Assembly: GCF_001307765.1 (NCBI RefSeq)
Contig: NZ_LKBA01000006.1
Span: 524,001 to 588,000, forward strand
Direction: 5' to 3'
Source: Aliiroseovarius crassostreae
GTDB lineage: Bacteria > Pseudomonadota > Alphaproteobacteria > Rhodobacterales > Rhodobacteraceae
Length of the DNA stretch: 64,000 nucleotides
Position 1 is the first letter of the stretch, and the number at the start of each line of letters is the position of its first letter. This document shows, piece after piece, positions 41,759-49,287 of this stretch. A model generated the notes under the pieces. The model saw nothing but the letters and a program-made list of their open reading frames with translations, searched no databases and was not told where the DNA came from. The position numbers were made by a program, and so were the translations under genes.

Positions 41759-41866
41759 GCGTTTCGACTTCTTATTGAGACACAATAATGAGGCGAAACA
41801 CTCGAAACCTACTGATGTTGCGGGCGTTTCGAGATTAACTTGAGTCACAAGTTGATTTCGAAACGC
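41759..41866. repeat. Two consecutive CGTTTCG/CGAAACG inverted repeats, copies 3 and 4
   Basis: Copy 3 (41759-41799) has arms GTTTCG and CGAAAC with an inner ATTG...CAAT dyad. Copy 4 (41824-41866) has arms GCGTTTCGA and TCGAAACGC with inner AACTTG...CAAGTT and is almost identical to 879-925. Both share the core TTGAG.CACAA in the centre. They lie next to an IS5 fragment. Confidence 0.75.
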
Positions 41867-41879
41867 TTCAAAACTCGAT

Positions 41880-42175
41880 CTACCGCCGGACGGAAGCCAA
41901 TTTGATCATAGCCATGAAGTTGCGAGAGGTTTTCGCGTAGCGCGTTGCGACACCTCGGAACGACACCTTGAGGCGCCCAAAGAAACGCTCGATTTTGTTG
42001 CGCTCTTTGTAGAGACCGGCGCGAATTCCCTGGGCTGCTTGCGGTTTGATTTGGACGGGATCACGTTGATTGCACCCTGCTCCCAGATCATTTCCCTCAT
42101 CATATGCCTTGTCCGCGAACACATGCAGGCCAGGCTGCAGACCCTACAAAAGATGTTTGCAGGGTGGTGCGTCAT
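41880..42175 (-). pseudogene. IS5-family transposase fragment, frameshifted
   Basis: On the minus strand one frame gives REMIWEQGAINVIPSKSNRK and a second gives YKERNKIERFFGRLKVSFRG followed by VATRYAKTSRNFMAMIKLAS. Together they are the C-terminal catalytic part of an IS5-type DDE transposase (the E of the triad is in NKIERFF). A frameshift separates the two parts, and the N-terminal part is missing. The element has cut into the SDR gene next to it. Confidence 0.85.
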
Positions 42176-42190
42176 GGGCCTGGCCCGGTA

Positions 42191-42534
42191 TCAGCTCAAA
42201 CCGGATCGGCAAACCGTCCTGGTTGCCATCACCGTCATCAACTGGACATCCGCCTCCAGCGACACTTCGTCAATCGGCGCGGCGCGGGTAAACAGACCCG
42301 CATTGTTAAAGAGCACATCCAGCCGCCCCGCCCACGACACAAACTGCTGAAATGCCTCTTCCACCGCATCAGGATCCGAGACATCCGCCGGCAGGACAAT
42401 GACTGTTTCCCTAGCGGCTACCAGCCGCCTCCAGCATTTCGGCCCGCCGTACAAGCAGGCCAACGGGCCAACCTTCCGCCAGAAACCGCCCGGCCAATCC
42501 CGGCGCTGGCCCCAGTGATCAGGATGCTAGACAT
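42191..42534 (-). pseudogene. Truncated short-chain dehydrogenase/reductase (SDR) gene
   Basis: The start at 42534 reads SSILITGASAGIGRAV, the NAD(P)-binding TGxxxGIG motif. The frame then breaks, and a second frame continues with VIVLPADVSDPDAVEEAF and WAGRLDVLFNNAGLFTRAAP (the NNAG motif). The catalytic Ser-Tyr-Lys part is lost where the IS5 fragment begins. It overlaps the helicase gene stop by 8 bases, so it was once the next gene in that operon. Confidence 0.85.
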
Positions 42535-44065
42535 CCTCGCCCCCTTCCCCCTGCAGCTGTAGCGCTACCGCTGGCGCTCTCAAATCATCGGTTCCCAACC
42601 CCTCAAGCGGGCGCGCCATCGCATATCGCGTCACCCAATGCAGCCGATGCTCTGCCCGCGTGATCGCCACATATGCCAGCCGTTTCCACAGTGGAATACC
42701 TGCCTCATTCCGCCCCATCTGGGCCGCCGCATAAATATCCGGAGCAAAGACCTGCACATCGGGCCATTGGCTGCCCTGCGCCTTGTGGATGGTCACCGCG
42801 GCCCCATGCAAAAAAGCCGCCCCCATCCGGGCTGCGAAGGGAATGAACGGCTCTTCCTCGTCCGGAAGCTCAATCTTTACAATTGATGCGGCAGAAACCT
42901 GCGGATCTTCTGCTCCAATCACATGCAGGCGCGAAAATCCCGGCTTTTTCCCCGGCCCAAGATAGACACATTGCGCCCCTTTGATCAGCCCACGCGCCTC
43001 CAGATCAATGCGTTTCTTGCGGTGCTTCAGCGGCAACTCGATCCCATCACAAATCAATGGTTCACCGGGCAAAAGCTCCTCTGCCGGCGCACCAAACGCC
43101 CCGCGAAACGCCGAAATCAGCCGCACCCGCGTCTTGTTGCGCCAGACCAGAACCGGAGAGCGCGCCATCAGGTCCGCATTCACCCGCGGCGCCATCCGCA
43201 CCCGGTCATCGCGCGCAGCTGCCTCTTCAATCATGCGTTCGAAGCTATGAAAACTCAGCCCATCATCCGCCAACGCATGGGCAAGATCCAAAATCGGATT
43301 GTCATCTTTTTGGCGGTGAATGCGGTGCAACTCCATCTTCCGCATCTCACCCAGTTTATCAAACACCATCGTGCCCGATTGCCCAACAGGCGCCAGCTGC
43401 GCCGGATCGCCAAACAGGATCAGCGTCGGGAAAATCTCGCGCAGGTCATCGAACTGCTTGTCATCCAGCATCGAACTTTCATCAATAAACCCGATATCTA
43501 GCGGATCATCACGCCGTTTCCATCCGGTGATAAAGTCCGACCCCCGCAGCCCAGCTGCAGCCAAAGCCCCTGGGATCGACTTGTTGGTCTGAAAAAACGC
43601 GAAAGCGCGGTCCAGCGCCTCTTCTGTCAGCCCCTCAATCTCGGGCCGCTCGCCCTCGCCGTTCAGCCATTCGGCGATTTTCTCATATTCCGGGTCATAA
43701 ACCGGTGTGTATAGAATTCGGTGAATGGTGGTGGCGGGCACACCCCGCATCCGCAAAACGGATGCCGCCTTGTTGGTCGGGGCAAGAATGGCCAATGTGC
43801 GGCGATCCTTCTTTTTCTTGCCCTCATAATCGCCAGAAACAACCTCGACCCCGGCGGCCTCAAGCGCCTTGTAAAGCTCGGCCAACAGCATGGTTTTCCC
43901 CGACCCGGCCTTGCCCATCACCGCAAAGACCTGCGCTTTCCCATCCGCCATCGGTGTCAGCAACGCATCGTCCAGGTTGACCCCTGCCCCCCGCAGAATA
44001 TCTGCCACGCGGTCATGGGCCTCTGCCTGGTCCTCGGAAAACGTGATCGGGGTCTGTTCGCTCAT
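42527..44065 (-). CDS. RecD-like superfamily 1 DNA helicase / AAA ATPase
   Basis: A 512-residue helicase. Walker A is VMGKAGSGKTMLLAELYKAL (about residues 49-68). Walker B and its neighbours lie in DIGFIDESSMLDDKQFDDL and LILFGDPAQLAPVGQSGTMV. A UvrD/RecD-like C-terminal ATPase motif ends with HKAQGSQWPDVQVF and YVAITRAEHRL. It is a stand-alone RecD/ExoV-type protein found in many rhodobacteria, likely involved in recombination or repair. An intergenic element related to the hairpin repeats (AAATATCCTGGGGTGAGCGC) lies upstream at 44132-44160. Confidence 0.87.
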   Translation of the reverse strand: MSEQTPITFSEDQAEAHDRVADILRGAGVNLDDALLTPMADGKAQVFAVMGKAGSGKTMLLAELYKALEAAGVEVVSGDYEGKKKKDRRTLAILAPTNKAASVLRMRGVPATTIHRILYTPVYDPEYEKIAEWLNGEGERPEIEGLTEEALDRAFAFFQTNKSIPGALAAAGLRGSDFITGWKRRDDPLDIGFIDESSMLDDKQFDDLREIFPTLILFGDPAQLAPVGQSGTMVFDKLGEMRKMELHRIHRQKDDNPILDLAHALADDGLSFHSFERMIEEAAARDDRVRMAPRVNADLMARSPVLVWRNKTRVRLISAFRGAFGAPAEELLPGEPLICDGIELPLKHRKKRIDLEARGLIKGAQCVYLGPGKKPGFSRLHVIGAEDPQVSAASIVKIELPDEEEPFIPFAARMGAAFLHGAAVTIHKAQGSQWPDVQVFAPDIYAAAQMGRNEAGIPLWKRLAYVAITRAEHRLHWVTRYAMARPLEGLGTDDLRAPAVALQLQGEGGEDV

Positions 44066-44178
44066 GACGCGACCCTATCCGCTGCATCAATACGCGAAAA
44101 GGCGAAACTCCCACTTCGCCTTTTTTCTTGTCTCAAATATCCTGGGGTGAGCGCACAGCGCGAGGTGCAAAGCCCCTG

Positions 44179-44829
44179 TTACGCAGAATGGGCCACGTGC
44201 TCGGTCAGAGCAGGTCCCGGCTTGCCCGATAGCGAATAGCGCAACCAGCCACGACTCATCTCTCGTGACACACCAACCCGCTTCAGGGTCGGTTCAAAAG
44301 CTGTTTCATCCATCGACCACAGCCCCACACCAATCTCATCACGCCCTTCCCCAGCGGAGCCGATCACCTCAGGCTCCAGTCCCATCAGGCGATAGATACG
44401 CTGCATGCGCGGATCAAAAACGCCAATATAATGCTTCAGCTGAAACGCCGACATCAATTCCCCCGCCCCCAGGGCAAGCGCGGCAGAGGCACGCCGGTCC
44501 GCTTTCGGTGACAGGCAAAACCGCGTACATTCCCAAATCAGAGGGCTTTCAACGGTCACGCCACCCGTCAGATGGCTGAAATGCTCGTTCACCATCGTGC
44601 GGCCCACTGTTGGCATAAAGCGCATTGATCCACCATGCCGCCCATCCGCCATTTCCCAGATCACATAAAGCGGGTTCAACTCGTCATACTGGTCACGTTC
44701 CTCGCCCGATGCGTTCACCGCCACATCCCAGCCGAGACGCTTGGAAAACTGCTCCGCCCGATCGCGGAACATGGTGTCACGCAGCAGCGGAAAACGGGAA
44801 AGGTCGTTGGCGTAGATGTAGCGCAGCAT
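44179..44829 (-). CDS. N-acyl-homoserine-lactone synthase, LuxI family
   Basis: A 216-residue autoinducer synthase. Family-invariant positions are visible: Arg and Phe in LLRDTMFRDRAEQFSKRLGW, the following W, the Asp pair in DQYDELNPLYVIW, the Arg in GGSMRFMPT, and Glu/Arg in IWECTRFCLSP. It makes an acyl-homoserine-lactone signal from SAM and an acyl carrier or CoA. AGGAGA precedes ATG 44829. It lies 88 bases downstream of the luxR-type gene on the same strand, with a 22-base dyad in the gap. The acyl chain cannot be predicted. Confidence 0.93.
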   Translation of the reverse strand: MLRYIYANDLSRFPLLRDTMFRDRAEQFSKRLGWDVAVNASGEERDQYDELNPLYVIWEMADGRHGGSMRFMPTVGRTMVNEHFSHLTGGVTVESPLIWECTRFCLSPKADRRASAALALGAGELMSAFQLKHYIGVFDPRMQRIYRLMGLEPEVIGSAGEGRDEIGVGLWSMDETAFEPTLKRVGVSREMSRGWLRYSLSGKPGPALTEHVAHSA

Positions 44830-44842
44830 GGGCGGGTCTCCT

Positions 44843-44864
44843 GTGTCCGATTGATCGAGGACAC
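44843..44864. promoter_or_regulatory. 22-base dyad upstream of the luxI-type gene
   Basis: GTGTCC and GGACAC are perfect six-base arms separated by ten bases (GATTGATCGA). It sits just upstream of the luxI ribosome site in the luxR-luxI gap. The size fits a LuxR-type operator, but the sequence does not match the classic lux box, and a hairpin in the mRNA leader is equally possible. Confidence 0.45.
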
Positions 44865-44917
44865 ATTGCCGCCACGGATGTTAACAGCGCCCAGCACGTC
44901 GCGCGCGTCATTAACGG

Positions 44918-45631
44918 TCAGACAATAATCACCCCGGTGGACAGCGCTCTGGCAACCGCATGGGTTGTGTTGAGCGCCCCCAATTTGTGGCGTGCACTTT
45001 CAATGTAAACCCGGAGAGTATGTTCCGAAATCTGCATATCTGCCGCCGCCTGTGCCCGGTTCATTCCCTTCGCCAGACAGGTCATTGCCCCCAATTCACG
45101 CGGAGACAGCACGGGTGTTGTGACCGCATCCCCCCATTGCTCGAACTCCAACGCTTTCTTGTTCAGCTCATGAGCCACGATCATCAGGTCACGGGCATTT
45201 CTGTCGATGAATTCTGCCCAACCTTCATCTTCGGCCGAATTGTTCAGCGTAAAAAGCGCGAACTGACCGGAGGGCCCCCGGATCGGAATTGTGTATCCCT
45301 GGTTGCCCAGCCCATAGTCCAGAGCGTCCTGCAACATGGCGCGGGCCGGTTTCGACGACCAATCGAGATCTTTCCAGATCACCGGGGTAAACCTTTGGAA
45401 ACAGCCAAAAATAACCGGGTCCATCCGTAGATAATCTTTTTCCAGATAGCGATCAACCCATTCTGGGCTGTAGGTTCCGGCACCGAACCGTTCACCAACG
45501 GAATTGACCCAGTGATAAACGACATGGGCCACTGCGTAATGATCCCGCAACGCTTCGGTTACGGCTTGCAGGTCTTCAAGCGCGGTCGCGCTCTGAAGAT
45601 TGGTGAGCTGCTGTTCCAGACTGGCTTTCAT
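44918..45631 (-). CDS. LuxR-family quorum-sensing transcriptional regulator
   Basis: A 237-residue protein. The N-terminal autoinducer-binding domain carries the usual aromatic and acidic pocket residues (VVYHWVNSVGERFGAGTYSP; YLEKDYLRMDPVIFGCFQRF). The C-terminal GerE-type helix-turn-helix (about 172-230) reads SPRELGAMTCLAKGMNRAQA then ISEHTLRVYIESARHKLGAL. It should bind the acyl-homoserine lactone made by the next gene and control target promoters, likely including its own. Its first 56 bases overlap the end of a small upstream gene in another frame. Confidence 0.93.
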   Translation of the reverse strand: MKASLEQQLTNLQSATALEDLQAVTEALRDHYAVAHVVYHWVNSVGERFGAGTYSPEWVDRYLEKDYLRMDPVIFGCFQRFTPVIWKDLDWSSKPARAMLQDALDYGLGNQGYTIPIRGPSGQFALFTLNNSAEDEGWAEFIDRNARDLMIVAHELNKKALEFEQWGDAVTTPVLSPRELGAMTCLAKGMNRAQAAADMQISEHTLRVYIESARHKLGALNTTHAVARALSTGVIIV

Positions 45632-45791
45632 ACGCGTGCATCATCTCCGCTTTCCGATCAGCGGCGCTCGCGATTTCGGTCAGGGCAACAAGACGGGCGT
45701 CGTCTAGTGCCTCGGCCGTCACAGAAAGGTCGTTCCTGCGAGCGTAGGCCATCAGGTCGGTAAGAACATCAATGATCCATTCATTCGCCAT
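45576..45791 (-). CDS. Small protein overlapping the start of the luxR-type gene
   Basis: A 71-residue acidic helical protein, MANEWIIDVLTDLMAYARRN onward. It starts at ATG 45791 behind AAAGGGG, a strong ribosome site, and its end overlaps the luxR start by 56 bases in a different frame. The good ribosome site and the overlap suggest it is real and translationally coupled to luxR. I do not recognise its family. The longer frame to 45818 lacks a ribosome site. From 45792 to 46186 there is no gene apart from the terminator and repeat listed. Confidence 0.65.
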   Translation of the reverse strand: MANEWIIDVLTDLMAYARRNDLSVTAEALDDARLVALTEIASAADRKAEMMHAYESQSGTAAHQSSERDRA

Positions 45792-46018
45792 GTAAAGTCC
45801 CCTTTCGAGCTTCATCACAACACAACCATAGCACGTAAAAAAAATTCCCTTAATTCACTGGTTCTTACTCCCCTAAAATAGTGAGGAAAGAATTTCGAAC
45901 TATTTGGTTTTGTTGCGATCAGTTGCACTTATACGTCGGTCTTCCCGAAATATTTGATTCGATTACACCAAAAACCCTAGGTGATTCGGCTTAAGAAAAG
46001 GTAAGAACAAAACAGAAA

Positions 46019-46040
46019 CCCCCACAGCAGGCTGCGGGGG
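46019..46040 (-). terminator. Intrinsic terminator of ccr
   Basis: On the minus strand, CCCCCGCAGcctgCTGtGGGGG is followed by TTTCTGTTTTGTT. It lies about 147 bases beyond the ccr stop codon and fits a rho-independent terminator for that gene. Confidence 0.75.
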
Positions 46041-46051
46041 GGATCTTTAAA

Positions 46052-46094
46052 GCGTTCCGCTAAAAACCTGTATGACTGGTTTGTGGCGGAACGC
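46052..46094. repeat. Nested inverted repeat with GCGTTCCGC arms
   Basis: Nine-base perfect arms GCGTTCCGC and GCGGAACGC enclose an inner dyad AAAACC/GGTTTG. The architecture (outer dyad, inner dyad, about 43 bases) copies that of the CGTTTCG repeats, but the sequence differs, so this may be a second subfamily. It follows directly after the ccr terminator. Confidence 0.7.
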
Positions 46095-46186
46095 GTGAAA
46101 CGCTCGTATGTTGCGCAGCACCCCACCTTATCCCTGCATCTGGTATAAGGCGGGACATTTGAAGGTCCGAATGAGACCAATTCAGG

Positions 46187-47473
46187 TCAGTTGCGGGCCG
46201 CCAGGGCGTCTTCCAGCGTGCGCAGGCCGGTTTTCGGCGATTGCACGAGCACCGACATATTCCCCGGCTTGTGTTCGTTGCGATACATCTTCAGGTGCGC
46301 GGCAGGGATTTCATCCCACGGGAACACTTCCGACATATACGGATCAATCCGACGCTCAATCATCAGCTTGTTGGCTGCAGCCGCCTGTTTCAGGTGGGCA
46401 AAGTGCGAGCCCTGAAGACGTTTCTGGTGCATCCAAGTGTAGCGCACGTCGAAGGTGCAGTTGAAGCCGGTGGTGCCGGCGCAGATCACAACCATACCGC
46501 CTTTTTTGCAGACCAGGTTTGACACCGGGAAGGTTGCGGCCCCCGGGTGTTCAAACACGATGTCCACATTGTTGCCCTTGCCGGTGATGTCCCAGATCGC
46601 CTTACCGAACCGGCGGGCCTCTTTGAACCACGCGTCATATTCCGGCGTATTCACGGTGGGCAATTGCCCCCAGCAGCTGAAGTCCTTGCGGTTGATCACG
46701 CCTTTGGCGCCCAGCCCCATGACAAACTCGCGCTTGTCTTCTTCCGAGATCACCCCGATGGCGTTGCCGCCGGCGGCGTTGATCAGCTGGATTGCATAAG
46801 AGCCCAGACCGCCCGACGCCCCCCAGACCAGCACGTTCTGGCCGGGCTTGAGTTCATGCGGGTGGTGACCGAACAGCATCCGATAGGCAGTCGCCAGCGT
46901 CAGCGTGTAACAGGCGCTTTCTTCCCAGGTCAGGTGCTTGGGGCGACGCAGGAGCTGCTGGGCCTGAACGCGGGTGAACTGGGCAAAGGACCCGTCCGGG
47001 GTTTCATAACCCCAGATCCGCTGGCTGGGCGAAAACATCGGGTCGCCGCCGTTGCATTCCTCATCATCGCCATCGTCCTGGTTACAGTGCACAACAACCT
47101 CGTCACCCACTTTCCAGCTTTTCACCTTGTCGCCCACGGCCCAGACAATGCCCGCAGCATCGGAGCCAGCAATGTGATAATCCTGTTTGTGCACGTCGAA
47201 CATGCTGACCGGCACGCCAAGGCCCGCCCAGATGCCGTTGTAGTTCACACCGGCAGCCATCACCATGACCAGCACTTCGTGGCTGTCCAGCGTGGGGGTA
47301 TCGACCACCTCGACCTGCATCGCCTTGTCCGGTTCGCCCTGACGGTCCCGGCGGATCGCCCAGGCATACATCTGCGCGGGTACGTGGCCCATCGGGGGCA
47401 TTTCACCGATCTCATAGAGATCTTTTTTCGGTGCATCGTATTCCGCGATGCCGGTTTGCGTGTCCAAAGCCAT
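46187..47473 (-). CDS. ccr: Crotonyl-CoA carboxylase/reductase (Ccr)
   Basis: A 428-residue medium-chain reductase-fold enzyme that reductively carboxylates crotonyl-CoA to ethylmalonyl-CoA with NADPH and CO2. Clear family stretches are AGVNYNGIWAGLGVPVSMFD, the acidic insert HCNQDDGDDEECNGGDPMFS, the nucleotide loop VWGASGGLGSYAIQLINAAG, and the C-terminal VRYTWMHQKRLQGSHFAHLK. It is the signature enzyme of the ethylmalonyl-CoA pathway for acetate assimilation, and ecm lies close by. GGAGG precedes the ATG. Confidence 0.96.
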   Translation of the reverse strand: MALDTQTGIAEYDAPKKDLYEIGEMPPMGHVPAQMYAWAIRRDRQGEPDKAMQVEVVDTPTLDSHEVLVMVMAAGVNYNGIWAGLGVPVSMFDVHKQDYHIAGSDAAGIVWAVGDKVKSWKVGDEVVVHCNQDDGDDEECNGGDPMFSPSQRIWGYETPDGSFAQFTRVQAQQLLRRPKHLTWEESACYTLTLATAYRMLFGHHPHELKPGQNVLVWGASGGLGSYAIQLINAAGGNAIGVISEEDKREFVMGLGAKGVINRKDFSCWGQLPTVNTPEYDAWFKEARRFGKAIWDITGKGNNVDIVFEHPGAATFPVSNLVCKKGGMVVICAGTTGFNCTFDVRYTWMHQKRLQGSHFAHLKQAAAANKLMIERRIDPYMSEVFPWDEIPAAHLKMYRNEHKPGNMSVLVQSPKTGLRTLEDALAARN

Positions 47474-47649
47474 GCTGGCCTCCTGTCAGCTAAAAGCAGT
47501 GATTCCATTTTTGCCGCAGTGCAGAAACGCGGCTGCTAATGCAGCATTACGCATCAGCGAGCAATATTGCAACCACATTCCACCGCATTTTGTAATTTTA
47601 TGTCGCATATGACGCGAAGGTCAATTTTGGCAATAAGTTACAGGATCAC

Positions 47650-49077
47650 TTACAGGCGCGACGCGTCCGCCACTTCGGCCGGCGTCAGATCAGAGATATG
47701 CATTGGCGTGATTGCCGCAGACAGATGCGCAATGGAATTCGCATAGAAACCAAGCAACACCCGGTCCGCCGGATTGACGCGAAAACACCCGTTTTCCTCA
47801 ACAATCAGCCCGCGCATCAGCATCAGGCGCAGCCCCACCTCTACCGCGTAATCCAGATCATTGCGCGGCATGTGAATATGGGCGCCGTGGTGCTCCATCT
47901 CGGCCACAAGCGTCTGAAACCGGTCGGTGATCTCGGCGCGGGTGTGCGCCTCTTTCTCCAGCATCACAGCTGACACCACCGGCACCGGCAGGACCGGGAC
48001 AACAGCCCTGATCCGGCCCATCAGCTCTCGGGCCAATTGTTCGGGCATCTTGCGGTGATGCTCACCCGCAAACGCCTTCAGCGACAGCGGGCTGCCAAAA
48101 GACACGCTGGCGTAACCGAAACGATGGAACCGGCGGGTGATCCGTTGCCACATATGTTTGCCCACATGACGCGCCACATATTTGAACCTGAGCCCGAACT
48201 TGCGCGTGCCCTTTACATTTGCGGCCACCAGTACACGGTCCTCAAGCACGCGGTCGTAATTCATGGCAACCGGCAGGAACACCACATCGCGGCTGGTTTC
48301 GGGGTCGAACCCGTCAATGATATAGCTGAGCAGCCCCAGTTTTGGCGCCCCCACTTCACCGGTCAAGCTCAGCCCACCTTCGGGAAACATCGCCTGGGTC
48401 ACGCCCCCGTCAGTGGCCATACGCACATAGCGCGCCAGCACCTTGCGATAGAGCGCATTGCGGCTTTTGCGCCGGATGAAGTAAGCCCCCATCGAGCGGA
48501 TCAGCGTGCGCAGCGGCCAGACCCGCGCCCATTCCCCCACGGCGTAAGACAGGTGCGAATGCTCTGCCGACAGCCATGTGACCAGCACATAATCCATGTT
48601 GGAACGGTGGTTCATGACAAACACGACCGTTGCATCCTTGCTCACATCTTTCAGATGCGCCTCGTCAAAGGCGCCCAGACGCACCCGATAAAAGGCACGG
48701 CTGAGGAGTTTGGCCAGCCGGATACCAAAGCCGAAATAGGCCGTGGCCGAAAACCGCGGGACAATCTCACGCGCATAGCGCTGGGCTTTTTCAAACGCCA
48801 CCTGCTCGGGGATGCCTTCTTCAGCGGCATGTTCCGCAATGGCCCTGGCCACTTCGGGGTCATAGGACAGGCGCTGCACCATATCATAGCGCCGCGCGAG
48901 TTTGAACGGTTCGATCGGACGTTCCAGACGCTCATTCAGCCGCGCCACCGCGCGTTCCAGCCGTTTGCGAAAAAACCAGCGCACAGACGGAAACAGGAAA
49001 TGTGACGCAAAGGTCACCGCGGCGAAGCCGAGGATCAGCACCAGACCCCATAGTGGAAGCTCGATTGTCTGCGTCAT
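47650..49077 (-). CDS. Glycerol-3-phosphate acyltransferase-like protein (PlsB/PlsC fold)
   Basis: A 475-residue protein with an N-terminal membrane helix (LWGLVLILGFAAVTFASHFL) and an acyltransferase domain. That domain holds the H-x4-D motif in VVFVMNHRSNMDYVLVTW and the FPEGGLSLTGEVGAPKLGLL block. It should acylate glycerol-3-phosphate or a similar acceptor in phospholipid synthesis. In rhodobacteria it is often found between ccr and ecm, as here, without a known link to the pathway. It is divergent from ecm. Confidence 0.82.
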   Translation of the reverse strand: MTQTIELPLWGLVLILGFAAVTFASHFLFPSVRWFFRKRLERAVARLNERLERPIEPFKLARRYDMVQRLSYDPEVARAIAEHAAEEGIPEQVAFEKAQRYAREIVPRFSATAYFGFGIRLAKLLSRAFYRVRLGAFDEAHLKDVSKDATVVFVMNHRSNMDYVLVTWLSAEHSHLSYAVGEWARVWPLRTLIRSMGAYFIRRKSRNALYRKVLARYVRMATDGGVTQAMFPEGGLSLTGEVGAPKLGLLSYIIDGFDPETSRDVVFLPVAMNYDRVLEDRVLVAANVKGTRKFGLRFKYVARHVGKHMWQRITRRFHRFGYASVSFGSPLSLKAFAGEHHRKMPEQLARELMGRIRAVVPVLPVPVVSAVMLEKEAHTRAEITDRFQTLVAEMEHHGAHIHMPRNDLDYAVEVGLRLMLMRGLIVEENGCFRVNPADRVLLGFYANSIAHLSAAITPMHISDLTPAEVADASRL

Positions 49078-49287
49078 GGGGAAAATCCTTCACAGGAATT
49101 TGGGCAAAGGTAAAGCCATTGATGAAACCGCCCCTGTCCTGCCACCCATTGCCGCGACGGTTTTGCCCTGCGGTCAGCTTTGCCGCCCCTTTCGGTCGCG
49201 CAACTTTCCTAATCTAAAAATTCCCTCTTGCGTAACATTCTTGCGTCTGCAAGAAATGCTGCACTGCAACATAAAGCGAGTCACACC

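Noticed and set aside
48037-49005. Open frame of 322 codons opposite the acyltransferase gene
   Set aside because: It is an antisense shadow with no motif, while the minus-strand gene has clear acyltransferase motifs.
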